Assembly (NCBI RefSeq): GCF_021134715.1
Contig: NC_060021.1
Coordinates: forward strand, 4,464,001 to 4,528,000
Source: Daphnia pulex
Taxonomy: Eukaryota > Arthropoda > Branchiopoda > Diplostraca > Daphniidae
Length of the DNA stretch: 64,000 nt
Direction: 5' to 3'
Below, in pieces: positions 43,101-54,611 of this stretch; the first letter of the stretch is position 1; the number at the start of each line of letters is the position of its first letter. A program made the position numbers and the translations under genes. The notes beneath the pieces are model-generated. The model saw nothing but the letters and a program-made list of their open reading frames with translations. It made no database searches and was not told the origin of the DNA.

Positions 43101-44423
43101 GGTTCCTGATCTAAGTTGGCCGTTGATCTTGGTCTTTATTGGTATGTCTCCTCTACCATGGGCATAAATAACCTTCTTGCCAATTCCGGTTATGGTCAGC
43201 TTTCCGGGTGTAATCGAGGTGAAGTTGGTGAACAGGTGTCTCTGATCGGAAATGTGTTGAGTTGCCCCGGAATCGGCAAACCAGTTCATTGTTGACGATG
43301 ATGCAAGACCAAAAATAGATACGAAGGAAAAATTCTTTGCCTTCGGTTCGGGTACATTTGATTTGTTTCTCTTGTTCTGTGAGCCACCTTGTTCTTCATC
43401 TGTGTCTCTGTCGCGTTTGCTTGGTCGATGGTCTCTGGTCCAATGATTTATACGGTGACATACAGAACAATAGCGGTTTGGCCTGTACTGGTGGTTTTCA
43501 GATCGGTTGAACGGAGCTTTGTTGCTTGGGTGGCCGTTGGGTGCATCTCGTCGTGGAGGGTGATAGTTTGCTTTTAAAGCTTCTCGTTCTTCGTGCCGAG
43601 GTGCGTTGCTTTCAGACTGCCTTCGTTTTATTTTTCGTTCCTCTTGTATAAGCCTGGCTCTCAGATTGTCAAGTGTCTTGTCATCGACTGGCATACTGTC
43701 CCATGCAGTTTCTGTATGCTCAAATGATTTTGGCAAGGTGTACAAGATCTTGGCCACGATTTCGTCGTCGCTCACGTTAACATCTAATTCCTTCAGTTGA
43801 GACGCCATTGTTTCAATATCAGTGACGTGCGTCATGATATCTGTGCCTTCTTGATAGTTGAGTGAGAGGAATTCTCTGTGTAGTAGATGTTTATTATTGG
43901 CTGCTCTCTGGAGGTACTGAGTGGACATTCTAGTCCACATTTCATTAGCCGTTCTACATATCATGAGGCCTAAAGTTTTACACGAAGAATTAGTTTCTTG
44001 TCTCAGTTATTGCTTGTCAAAGATTGATACCTTTTTGACGTTCTTTATCATTAGTTTGGTAAATCATAATTCGAGCTAAGCAGTCTCTTTGTCTCCATTG
44101 TCTGATTGCATCAATGTTGATTGGAATCGGGTGATTGTTTTCATCCTCAAAATTTGCATCATCAGGGTGTCTATCGTAGCCCTGGGGAGATTTGACAAAG
44201 GTACATTGTTCGATTAATTTATCATGAACAGCATTTGATCGTAATCAAGTGGTTAAAGTTTAAATTGAGAATCTCCTTTGTTGAAGGACAGCACATTTAC
44301 CTCGACTAAGTCTTGGAGTCCACTGAGTTCGAGTTGCATGGTAAGTCCATGCTTCCATTGTTGAAAGTTGGTTCCATCAAACTTCTCAATATGTTTAACA
44401 TCAATACGTGGTATTGGATCCAT
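40200..44423 (-). pseudogene. copia Gag-Pol, several frame breaks
   Basis: Start ATG at 44423 (MDPIPRIDVKHIEKFDGTNF). The main frames are 43964-42792 (rest of Gag; zinc knuckle CSVCHRINHWTRDH, in which the last Cys is His; protease WFADSGATQH; start of integrase HERLAHVN), 42738-41878 (integrase catalytic region: IHSDLVEMN, FRSDGGGEFKS, QQNGVAERDNR), 41823-41563 and 41432-40200 (reverse transcriptase with IWVDDGL; RNase H with AFSDADYAGDTDTRRS, MESEYIAAS, LYCDNKSAI). Frames are separated by indels and at least one stop (TGA near 41499). It is related to, but clearly distinct from, copy 1. Confidence 0.92.
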
Positions 44424-44577
44424 GCTGTCACTTCTTCAGCAGTTGTACTGCTGGATGATCTGTGAATAAAAAAAGGAGAGAGGTTTCCTACATTGTCTCA
44501 ACAAGTGTTCGCAAAATTATCCCCCTTTTTTTTAGTTATCAGATCAGTTTTTAAGTAACATTCAGCTAAAAAGAAGC

Positions 44578-44591
44578 CTGGGCCCATAACC
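44578..44591 (-). promoter_or_regulatory. Primer-binding site (initiator tRNA-Met half-molecule)
   Basis: GGTTATGGGCCCAG in element orientation begins directly after the 5' LTR, the same site as in copy 1, complementary to the initiator tRNA-Met anticodon arm. Confidence 0.85.
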
Positions 44592-44809
44592 TATTAAATT
44601 GTAACATATTTGACTCATAATACCTTTTATTTCACTTGGAAGAATATCGAAAAAGAGAACTAGTACAGACAGTACAGACTTCAAACGAAACTTCCTGGGG
44701 CAAGAGAGTGACAGAGGGGGAGAGAGGGAGAGAAGCTAAACAGCATCCTTTTTGGGCAGGATGGTTCAGCAACACTAGATTGCTGAACCGTTGCAATTTA
44801 GTCTCAACA
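44592..44809 (-). repeat. 5' LTR of copia copy 2
   Basis: 218 bases, partner of 39946-40163. Confidence 0.93.
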
Positions 44810-47800
44810 TTATAGGTTTAAAATAAATTCGTACCTGGTGGTTGTTTCAATTCGTCCAATACTGCCAGCTCTTCTACGTTAAGTTACTTGAGGACGTCGA
44901 GAGCTCTTTTCTTCGGAACTTTCACGCGAGTAACTCGTAATGACCTTTAATTTCCTCTTTTCTGTTTTTCTCGTGAAAGCGGCACGTTAAAGTTGATTGC
45001 GCTGTAGGTAATTCCCGTTCTTAGTAGTTTTTCCATTCCGTAAATTGCAGCTTTGGCGTCCATATTGTAGTTCCCGTCGTTTGCTTGTCGTAAAGCACTG
45101 GACTTTCGTTCAAGATTGTCGCTATTGAACTTCCGCGTCAGTACAAACTGAAAGCCGGCTGCATCCAGTAAAAACTTAATTTTAGCTATGGTAGATTTCG
45201 TGGTGATAGTAATTGCCTCATAAGTCTCCGATGTTAGGAAATTATCCTTTTCCGCGACCAAATTTTTCCAATCCTTTAGCCATTGCAAAAAATCTTCCAG
45301 CCACTGAAGCCTTTCGTCGGAAGTGGAAGTGAAAGGAGTTTTATTTTTAAGATGCTTGAATGTGGCTTGCGTTCGATTGCTTATATCATGGATTTCAAAC
45401 CATTTGATGAACTTGAGCATGGACGCAATATCTTCTTCAGACCCCATGAATCCTGATACTCGTCTACGACGCAGAGCTTCAAGAGCTGCCACCGTTTGCC
45501 TGCTAAAAATATCGATAGCCCTCTGGACGTTCTGCCGCTCTATTGTATTAGGCTCCAGGTGTGTTTTTGTCAGCTTCTTCACCAGTTTCAGGAATACTTT
45601 TTTCTGCTTTTCGTGGATCTTCTTTATAAAAGCAAACAGTATGGGCTTTCCTTTTCTCTTCAAAGGGCGGTCAATAAATTGGTTCCTCACATTCTTGATT
45701 ATGTGAGACGAATCAAAGCTGATGAAAAGCTTCCTTGTTGGATCATTGGGGTGTGTGATTTCATGTGCGAGAATGCCTTCTGGATTAATTAACTTAAACA
45801 TTTTTGTATTTGTAGAAAAGTTGTAAGCAACGGCACCAACGACAGTAAATCCGATCTTCTCTACTACTTCAAGGATGTGTAGGGTAGGTTTGCTCAGCTC
45901 TTCGGCTGTCATTTTGTTGACGAGGAAATAGCCAACGACGATGCAGAAAGAATTAGCCAGGCCGTTTATAGCGAAAGTTAGCATTTTGTTTCCAATTTGG
46001 CTCCATTTGCTGGTTCAACTATTCCGGCCATGTCGACGTGACCAACTAATTTATCGACGTTTTTCATATAGGATTCATCTGGTTTTATTGCAACCTCGTC
46101 GAGCGCGAGATTTACATGAATCCCGCGGCCACCTCCAAGTTCTTCAATTTTAGCAAGTAACACTTGTTTAATGGCATCAGTGAATCCGACTTCCATAGTT
46201 GAAGTGCCAACATAGCTCCGCAGCGTTTTCTACGATGAGTTGAGATGAGTTTACCATTCCCGCTCTCCTTAAGTACTCGTAGGCCCCTGGACTTCTAGCA
46301 TGAAGTATAATGCAGGTTCGAATAACTCCTGATTCCATCTGCATCCTTTTTTGCTTTTCTGTAATCTGTTTTTCATCTGGTCGGTCATGAAGCAGTTCCA
46401 CGGATCCCCTTCTGTACATCCTGCCTTCATTTCTTTTATTAGATTTAGTTCGGGATAAATAATTCCAGTAAAAGATTTTTCTAATTCCTGGACTCTTTTT
46501 TGTATCTTGTCTTTGGCTTTATTGAGCCTAAGGATTTTTTGCTGTAACCGCAGTATGTGCTGTTGTTTTTCTATTTCTTTTTTTGTAGGGTTAGCTGTTC
46601 GGAAAAGCTCTTCTTCATTGTCGGTATAAGGGTTTCCAGAATCTTCGATCTTGGATTCCGACTCGCAGTCATCAGACGACCCTACGTCGTAATCGGAATC
46701 TGAAGCTCGATCCTCCCACGTACTGGTTTCGGAATCGGAATGGCAATCGCAATCCGAAGAGCGAACTGTATCATCCAAATCGTCACAAGCACACGAAGTA
46801 ACACGGCAGTCAGATGAGCAACTACGTACTACGTTATCTGCGGGATCTGTGACGACCGTGTCATTCACAGCGACACTAACGGAAGCGGCCTCAACGTTCA
46901 GCGTATGCGGTAAGTCAACTGTTATACCACAATCTCTTTTAGTTACATCATAAGGGTCTATATAGTTATATGCGTTAAAATGGCAAACCTTGATGTTGTG
47001 AATCGGCATTGGGTTCGTGAGTAACAACATAAGAAACTCGCCTTTTCTTATTTTGCGGCTGTTGACAATTAGATTTTCCAGCTGCAGGAATTTGAATTTG
47101 AGTAGGCACTTGAACAGAACCAAAAAAAAATTGAGGGAACCGCATTAGGTAGAAATTTTTTTTCTCCGAGAGCAATCCAGCTTTGAAACTGTCGGCACTG
47201 AAATGTTTGCCGCACACTGCCAAGTTTTCTATTCGCGAGTGTTTGTTTTGAGGTCTCAAGCCATTCCACTCCTGTATCGCACTAATCCACAGTTATTTTT
47301 TTTTACTATCAAATGGCAATTTGTGAAAAGTATTTTTCCCTAAAAATATTCCCTTTTCCGTAAACAGAGTCACAGCCATCAACTATGCACCTTTGAGGCA
47401 TGATTGCAACTGAGAACGGATCCCATTCTTTTAATTTCAATAGCAAAAATTAGCGCATTAGACATCAAATGTTATGTCAATCTTTGTATTTGCGACGGCG
47501 TAGGGGGTGGGTTTACAAAGGGTAAAAAACAAGAAAGAAAGAAACAAACTACTTTGACCTTCCCTATCGTTTGAATCGTTTATTTGAGAACCGGCGAAAG
47601 TTATGGTAATGAGTAGTAAGGGAAGGTGACTTTGGTGACTTGCCGCTTGCAGACCAAAACTCTAAGAGCTTAGGGTACCTGGTTCATAGATGGCACCGGT
47701 GTTTTGTTTTTTTTCAAATTTTCCGTAAAGTAATTTGCAATATCTCTATAACCGTACATATTAGGTATAGGGACATTAGGTAAAACAATACATATTTTTT

Positions 47801-47898
47801 AATTTCGATTCCGATTCTCCCGGAAAAATTTTTACATGGCCGACATAGGAAAGGCCGAAGAGTCCCGTCCTTAATATTGAGTAGTCCATGCATTTACC

Positions 47899-49740
47899 AA
47901 CTTTTAGTGGCGGTAAAAATTCAACGGCTAGCAAAGGGTCAATTGATTCGCACGAGAAGGATCTTTACAAGATTCGACAAAAGGTGCTCGATGCAGTGAA
48001 GCCCATTATATTTTTGGCCAACGAGAAACTGGTGGACGATGCCCACCACGAGGCAGTGAAGACCGCACTATCCCTCCTAGGTTGAGCCTCGAAAATTCTT
48101 TAGCGGATGCACGTCACCACACCGTCCTTGCGATGATTGCAGCGATGATTCGAATTTCAATTCCGACGAAGCGGAGGATCTCTTCGGAAAATCCTTTGTC
48201 AAGAAGTTGGTTAAATCAGCCGAAACTGTGAAGAAACTGGCGAGTTTGGGCCAACCTGATCGCGCTGGCAGTAGTAATCGCTCGACGGAACAAATTGGCC
48301 AAAGGGCTGGAACACCCAGATCAAATTTATACCGAGAAGCTCCTGGTTCCGGTTATGGAGATCAAAACAATTTTTATGGCGCTGGCTCGCAGAAAAAGTC
48401 GCGGTGGATTCAGCTGTGGTCAATCCAACTCCTATCAGGGCCGCGCCAGTTACAATTTAAAAGGCCGCGGTGGGTATGTACAATTATTTGAATCCCTTAT
48501 CCCCGATTCACCTATGACATCTGAGACTTCCTCATTCGTAACAAACAAGATAGCCGACAAGCTTCGTTTTTTCCGCTCCGACTGGTCCAAAATTTAAAGC
48601 GACACATGGGTTTTAAGCAGGTATCGGAGAACCTTCAGCTTGAGTTTACCAACACCCCATTCCAATTAGAACCGGCCTCTAATATGCACATGTCAAACCC
48701 AAAAAAGAAAATTTGCAACCAGGAAGTTTTGGAAATGGTCGGCAAAGGTGCGGTGGCGGAGATGAGATCTCAGCGCTTCGTCCGCGGTTTTTTTCTCGTT
48801 CCCAAAAGCGACGGATCCTGGAGGCCTTTTATTAATCTTAAGGGGTTGAATAGTTTTCTTGTGTATCGCCAGTTTAAATGGAGGGCCTTAACAACGCTAC
48901 CCATCTGGTGAAGCCCAGGTGTTTGAATGGCAGAAATCAACTTGAGGGATGGCTATTTTACGGTTCCCCTCCATCAGGTCGATCGACACCTGTTACAGTT
49001 TAGGTGGGGGAGGGGGGGGGGGGGTTCGAAAGGCAAGTCTCTATTTCAACGATGTCCAGCGTTAGTTATTTGCTCTGACGTCTCTCTGTCCGACTGGGGA
49101 GTGGTTTGTGGGGGGGGGGGGGGTTTGACTGCGGGACCATGCAAATCGACCGATATTGCTAAGCACATGAATTGGAATTGCTTGGCGCCTTTAACGCTTT
49201 GCGCTCATTCGCCAACGACCTACGCAGCTCTTCAGTTTTGTAAAATTAAATAACTATACGGCGTCTCTTATATTAATAAATGGGGGGGAGATCGGAACCG
49301 TGACTGTGTGATTTAGCCTCGGCTATTTACAAATGGTTCGAATCCCGCAATATCAACTCACTTGCCGGGTTATCTAAAGGGAATTGAAGATGCGCAATCG
49401 AGGTGGTAACCGGATTCGACTGACTAATGGTTAGAACCGGAAGCTTTCCGACTGATCACCAGAAGATGGACGGTGTCGCTGGATCTGTTTTCATCGTCAT
49501 GGAACTGGGTGTTCTGCCGCGATTTGTGAGCTAGCTACCACAGCCGGGCACTTGGGGGATCCATCCATCCTGTTTTTCAAGGCAATTGTCTACCGTCTGA
49601 TCACATGGAAGTTATCCGGGATCGCTTCAGAAGCGGAGGCCTTCCGGAGAACTCTATCCGACTCATCATGGCGGGAAGACGCGCTACAACCCACTCCTCC
49701 TACCAGGCGGCATGGAAAATTTGGAGCGGCTAGTGTAATA
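47899..49740 (+). pseudogene. DIRS relic 2, right part: Gag, RT, RNase H, recombinase start
   Basis: Follows the P-element duplication. Gag: EKDLYKIRQKVLDAVKPII and, after a break, EDLFGKSFVKKLVKSAETVK (compare ELFGTSVVKKLRK in the intact copy). Then NLKGRGGYVQL with GTATGT at 48474 in the same codon phase as the donor at 22168. RT: FFLVPKSDGSWRPFINLK and INLRDGYFTVPLHQVDRHLL. It then jumps through a G-run (about 49008-49024) straight to RNase H (VICSDVSLSDWGVVCG), so the YLDD core is deleted. Further pieces: VSYINKWGG, then VIRDRFRSGGLPENS and YQAAWKIWSG, matching the start of the recombinase. The relic stops near 49740. Many stops and shifts. Confidence 0.85.
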
Positions 49741-51920
49741 AATGAGAATAAATGAGTGAAGACTTGACAGTCCCACCCACCCAACCCTATTTGAAACAAA
49801 ATCTTATAGCTCAGATTCTACGTTGGTATTACGAATAAGTTCGGGCGTGTTTTTCTAAATTGTGTCATCCTTTAAAATTTAAACAGTTCCAACGGCAACC
49901 TGGTGGGTACTCTATGCACAAAAGTCTAAAAACAACAGTCGAGATAAACAAAAAAATCAGAACGGTTTGGTTTTAGCCGCCGCAACAAAGAAATATAGCT
50001 GTTCTATTCTGAAGTTTCCGCTACTTTTTTCGCCCATCTTCAGGTTAAGCATTAGTGCTTGTTAAAATAATTGTATTTCTTTTAAATCTCTGATGTGATA
50101 TTATGTTCACAAACACAAACCAGATTTATCGATAATGTAACACCATTTTGTTTTCTTAACAGATCACAGGAATATCACAAAATCCTCCTACATGAAAAGC
50201 ATTTTACGTAGAAAGTTGTATTGATGTTCCAATCTTGACAAAAACAATTATGATATAACTGTGATGATGCAAGTGAGAAATGTTTTGCTTAGTTTTTTAT
50301 ACTTCTTCTTATTTCTTAGGCTGCTTTTGAATGCTGCGTTTTTTAAAACTTCTTATTGAGTATTTTTCTCAAGCTCTTACATTTATTCCTGCAAAACTAT
50401 TGAAAATAATAAAATTGGTTATCACGTTTCATTAAAACAAATTTATTTTTCAAATACATACTCATCTGGTTGAATGCATTCCTGAAGCATTCTTAACAGA
50501 CTGGTGGTCTAGATCTGCTACCTAAGGTGCAATGTAACTTTTTCCTGTACAGCAGTGCATCTAGTGGTGAGATTTATAATTATATTATTTTGCCAAGCTT
50601 TAACATGCGACAAGGACTTGAGACTGATCTTTCTGCTACATAAGGACTTTTTAATTCTAAAAAGAGTGAATTAGGATAAATAATGGCCAATAATAATGAT
50701 TTTTTCAACCTGGTAATTAATCGGCTAGTGCACCTCAATATTTTAACAGTTAATTACAAGGAAACTATGTAGGCTTGATCCCCTGGCACTATGAATTACC
50801 TTTCTTGTTCATTCAATACATTATTTGATTGTTTTCTAATTGTATCAATCGGTCAACGGGAAAATCCTTCACTTTCTTCTGAGAGTGTAACATTTGTTTG
50901 TCGTTAAATGCTTGTATCACCAGGAGATACAAGATTTTCTCCGTGAAAGTATACCCGAGTATATGACCGTTCTGGAGTACAGGATGAACAATATTGTAAC
51001 TCGTCATCCTTGGTTCTTTATCTTGGTAAGTACTTAAGTCTTAAACCTTTAAATAATAAATAACACGACTTCCCTTCACTGGAAATGCCCATCGCTGCGT
51101 CGAGTCTCATTAATGACTAATGGAGGGGAGATCGATCGCGATCGAGTTCCGGCCGGCCACGATCGTCCCCCGCCAATCCAAGTACAACCAACCCCCGGTT
51201 TTAAATTATTTGAATTTATAATTAATTTTCTGAAATTTGAAAATCTCAGCTTCTTTTTGGAAGAAAACACCAATCACCCATTCCTTTCCAAATGGGTAAG
51301 TAAATTTACAGACATCTATAAAAGCTCTGTTTTAATAACCTAAATTATCCTATAGGAAAATCCTTTTACAGTTGGCAGGTGAAGGCCCGTCTGATGTTTA
51401 TTAAGATATCAATCAAACATCTAAAATATAGTAAATGAAAGTAGAAGGCGAACAAATAAAAAGGAACAAACCAAGCTAGAACAAACGAACAAGAAAAAAG
51501 ATCATGGAGGATAACCAAGGAAAAAATAGGGTAATAGAATTTGATTGATTGATTGAATATGGATTGAGAAATCACTACCATTAAATGTAGCCTCCCATCT
51601 AGTGTCCGTTGAATGGTGACACCCTTTCTGAGGATGGCTCCATTGGTGGTTATTGCAGTAGTCAAACTGTCATCAGTTAGGAAAATCTGTCAAAAAATAG
51701 TATTTTCCTTCAGCTTTGTTATCTTTTTCTTAAATAATTGCTATTATGTTTTTTTGAATTTGGGAAGGTTATTCTTCCTGCAATCTAAATAATAAGAAAT
51801 GTTTGAATACAATTTATAAGAAGCGGAGAATTTATAGGAAAATGAAATGGTGCTCCGCCCTATAGATATCCCAGTTCGTCTCAAAATGTAAGGGACTCGC
51901 TTTCAACTCCTCGGTGGGAA
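49741..51920. other. Noncoding stretch
   Basis: 2.2 kb with no supported gene, RNA or repeat. Open frames (50813, 51113, 51366) show no motif. Confidence 0.5.
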
Positions 51921-52017
51921 CCATTGTTACCATTGGGATGTGCGACATATCGACATACAAGAAAATTTATATCAAATAAAATTAGGGGCCACATTATAAT
52001 TTTTTTTCTTGCAAATG

Positions 52018-52233
52018 CCTCGGAAACGACGTTCACAAAGTGGGGACGATGGGGAGTGACCCATCAAGAGAAATCTGGCTGTAGCATCACCCCAAGATGC
52101 AGCACCCACACCCAAAATTCCTCCTACTAATGGTGCTATTGCCAACGTTTGTTCTCCTGCTCCGCTACTGGAGGTAACTCCGCTTAGAGACAGGCGGAAC
52201 AGTGCTCCGGCCGATTTTCCTGTCAATTGGAGT
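52018..52233 (+). pseudogene. Possible coding exon with one in-frame TGA, unknown
   Basis: From an ATG at 52018 the frame reads MPRKRRSQSGDDGE, a TGA, then a Pro/Ala-rich sequence (PQDAAPTPKIPPTNGAIANV, LLEVTPLRDRRNSAPADF) through to about 52233. The amino-acid composition looks protein-like and the start is a basic, nuclear-localisation-like patch. No family recognised. It could be the first exon of a decayed gene or of a transposon Gag. Confidence 0.3.
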
Positions 52234-52365
52234 AAGCTTAAATTTAATTTCGTGTTTTTTTTTTACTTTTGTTGTAATATATTTTTTTAGTCCCCCCCCC
52301 GTTCCCGTTCTCAGGCCCATGTGCGACTATTGCCACATCATGTCCATGCCACCGTGTTTGCACTA

Positions 52366-52515
52366 ATTGTATGTGTGTCTGACACAGCCCATGAGCCTAG
52401 TTTCCGGACAGAATGCAGCTAAATGAATAATAAATCCATTATTGCATGTGTGTCTGCCACAGCCCATGGGACTAGTTTCCGGACAGAATGCAGTAAATTA
52501 ATGATAAATCTATCT
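52366..52515. repeat. 75-bp tandem duplication
   Basis: Two copies at 52366-52440 and 52441-52515 of a unit containing CTAGTTTCCGGACAGAATGC. They differ at a few positions. Confidence 0.85.
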
Positions 52516-53051
52516 TTTAATCATTTAAGGATAAATATAAGAAGATGAACAGAAACAATTAAGTAATATTGATTTAAAAATAAAATAATTTAATAACACC
52601 AACAATTTTGTGTTAGAATTGTGTTAACCAAGTGGCAAGTTGTGTTGTAGGTGCTGACTCAGCTGACAAGTTCATGTTTAAAAAAATAAAACATTAATAA
52701 AATACTTGCGTAGTTTAGATGCAGTTTGATTACCAAGATTATTCGGTGGTACTGATTCATCAACAAGGAATAGTTCATCAATCTCATGTTAGCTAGCGAA
52801 CTGAAACAAACCTGAAAATCAAAAAAAAAGGATCACCTTTATTACTACAAAACAAGAACTTAATAACATCAATACTTACTTTTTGGGAAGCTGCAGAGAA
52901 GAAACACCTTTTCTTTGGAACACAACAACAATAAATACACCATTTTACTATAAATTATAGTTGACAATACATCTTGTTCGTCAACTTTGACTTTATTACT
53001 ATCTTCAATTGTAACCGAATCTATTTTTTTTTATTCTTACACAATTCAGAA

Positions 53052-53264
53052 ATGAGAAACCAATACATTAATATAATTCATCCTGACCCATGCGTGGCAA
53101 GAAAAAAGTGCTTAGAAACGCTAACGAAGACTTATTATGAGACTTGTCTTTGCAGATTGGAGACTGAGTCTTGTCATGAAGGAAATGAAGATGGAAGTAT
53201 TAGAAAAAAAATTTACAGTCATAGAAGACATTATGACCAGTGCTGCTACGTTCGGAGAAGCTGA
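53052..53264 (+). CDS. Small Cys-rich open frame, unknown
   Basis: 70 codons from ATG 53052, just after an acceptor-like TTCAG. Nine cysteines (DPCVARKKC, ETCLCRLETESC, DQCCYVRRS) and basic patches. No signal peptide and no family recognised. Precedes the RPA-like exons by about 750 bases on the same strand, but a link is not shown. It may be chance. Confidence 0.25.
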   Translation: MRNQYINIIHPDPCVARKKCLETLTKTYYETCLCRLETESCHEGNEDGSIRKKIYSHRRHYDQCCYVRRS

Positions 53265-54005
53265 AACCCAGTACTCCCCCCCCCCTGGGCGTTGCCAGTT
53301 AAGGAGATAAAGAAATTAGCAAGTGTTTTTTTTTTTCACTTGAGACACAGATACACGGTATTCTTATAGTTTTTAGGTGATTTTTTGTGGTCTTTATCTG
53401 AGCTTAAGAGGTTAAGATAAAGTTCAGCCATTTTCCAAATTGTAGATTAATCAATTATAACTTTGTTTGAGCACAAATATTTTATTTTCTTGCACAGTAA
53501 ACGAACGGAAATACGAAAAATAGGTAGCCAGGAAGAATTGTTCTTATTATTATTTTAATTTAAATTACTTTTTTTATCTTTTGGTCTTTTTTGTAGTGTG
53601 TGCTTTGCTGCCAAATATTTTACCATGTTCCATAGGAATTTAAATAAACTTCTATAAGGACATTAACTCATTAATGTAGACAGCTATGAAATAATAATGC
53701 CAATGCTGTAATCAATATTCTGAAAGATCATTTAGATTTATTTTTTATTCCTTTAGAATAAATGCACAAATTATTATTATTCATTCCAAAAAATATTCCT
53801 TTTCGTATGATTGAATTAAATTTACTTCTATAATGCGAGAGTTTTTCTTAGCTCAAATTTTTATTTTAGTTACTTAACATTTTGACTGAAAAAAATTTTA
53901 GTTATATTACGAGGGAACATAGCATCCACTCCCATTCCTTCAACTACAGTAAGTTTCTTTAAACCAACACTTTGTGAAATACATCAATAATTAGACAATC
54001 TGCAG

Positions 54006-54611
54006 GTCAGTATAGAGAATGCTGAAGGCAACGATGAGTTTCCTGACTTGACTTACAAGTACATGTCTGTCAGCAGCATTGAGGACATTCCTGATCGAGA
54101 AATAATTGGTAGGAAATTTAAAAAAAAAACTTACTTCAATGAATAAAATGTTTTTGTATAGATGTGATAGGGATCTTCTATAAAAAACGAAGAAGGTGAT
54201 ATCGCTGTAGTCCTATACCAAAGTTAAACATAGTATTAAAATTTTGGACGACAAAGGCAAGAAGGTGAGAAGTATGAACGACAACTTTAAAATTCTTGAT
54301 AACACCTTTACTTCAATTTCAGATGGAAGTGGGTTGCTCAACAATTGAACAGTTCCTGCAAAAAATGAAAATAGAAGAGTTTAAGACCCTTATAGGACTC
54401 AAAGGAGTGCGACTGGTTAGGAAGGGAGAAAAACTAGCCTGTGTCGCATATTCCGACACAATTGTAGAAGTAAAAGAATTTTTTTTTACAACACCTCTCA
54501 CTTACTTATACTTTATCGTAGATCAATCCAGTAACCAAGCAGGCTGGAGAATTGAAAAAATGGATGGCGGCTGAAAGTTCAGATGGAGAAACTGTAGAAG
54601 CCACCAAATAA
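54006..54611 (+). pseudogene. Replication protein A large-subunit-like OB-fold fragment
   Basis: Four exon-like segments with GT/AG borders. A 54006-54108: PDLTYKYMSVSSIEDIPDRE. B 54162-54264: DVIGIF at the start, ILDDKGKK at the end. C 54323-54469: FKTLIGLKGVRLVRKGEKL, then SDTIVE. D 54522-54611: INPVTKQAGELKKWMAAES, ending EATK and TAA. This is the order of an RPA1 DNA-binding OB fold (the DVIG strand, the LVDDSG-like strand, the LALKGVRVSDF-like strand, then STI..NPD..E...L..W). RPA binds single-stranded DNA in replication and repair. Exon B has an in-frame TGA and needs a one-base shift to join up, and no N-terminal exons are visible, so this is a partial, decayed copy or a TE-captured fragment. 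Confidence 0.65.

Larger units (their letters stand above)
39946..44809 (-). mobile_element. Ty1/copia LTR retrotransposon, older insertion (copy 2)
   Basis: Two 218-base LTRs (39946-40163 and 44592-44809) differ at about seven positions, near 3%. The 5-bp duplication TTATA lies at 39941-39945 and 44810-44814. Element orientation is minus; LTR ends are TG...TA. Internal order is Gag, protease, integrase, reverse transcriptase, RNase H. It sits within the P-like transposase gene. Confidence 0.95.
39436..47401 (-). pseudogene. P/THAP9-like transposase, frameshifted and interrupted
   Basis: Minus strand, start ATG at 47401 reading MPQRCIVDGC (first Cys pair of the THAP zinc finger). After a shift come FHKLPFDS, CGKHFSADSF and, in another frame, NAVPSIFF, all THAP landmarks. 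Next is an acidic D/S-rich region (46.9-46.6 kb), a coiled coil (HILRLQQKILRLNKAKDKIQ), then YEYLRRAGMVNSSQL, LALDEVAIKPDES and VGHVDMAGIVEP (P-type catalytic region), and ISFDSSHIIKNVRNQF. The long 345-codon frame is 45984-44947. C-terminal pieces lie beyond the copia insertion: 39890-39712 (CIAYGFGNEGDNKL, ECLESLRHND) and about 39690-39436 (LDRGGLNIPSKEFVERM, stop at 39436). At least four single-base frame shifts show it is dead. Confidence 0.85.
38481..47890 (-). mobile_element. P-superfamily (THAP) DNA transposon, split by copia
   Basis: Inverted ends: left ATGGAATGCTCAATATTAAG at 38481, right CATGGACTACTCAATATTAAG read inward from 47890, both continuing GACGGGACTCTT. A subterminal inverted pair (ACACCGGTGCCATCTAC at about 38681 and its complement at about 47690) is also shared. 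CATTTACC occurs at both flanks (38473-38480 and 47891-47898), an 8-bp duplication as known for P elements. The element would be about 4.5 kb without the copia insertion. It encodes a THAP-domain transposase on the minus strand, with several frame breaks. Confidence 0.85.
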
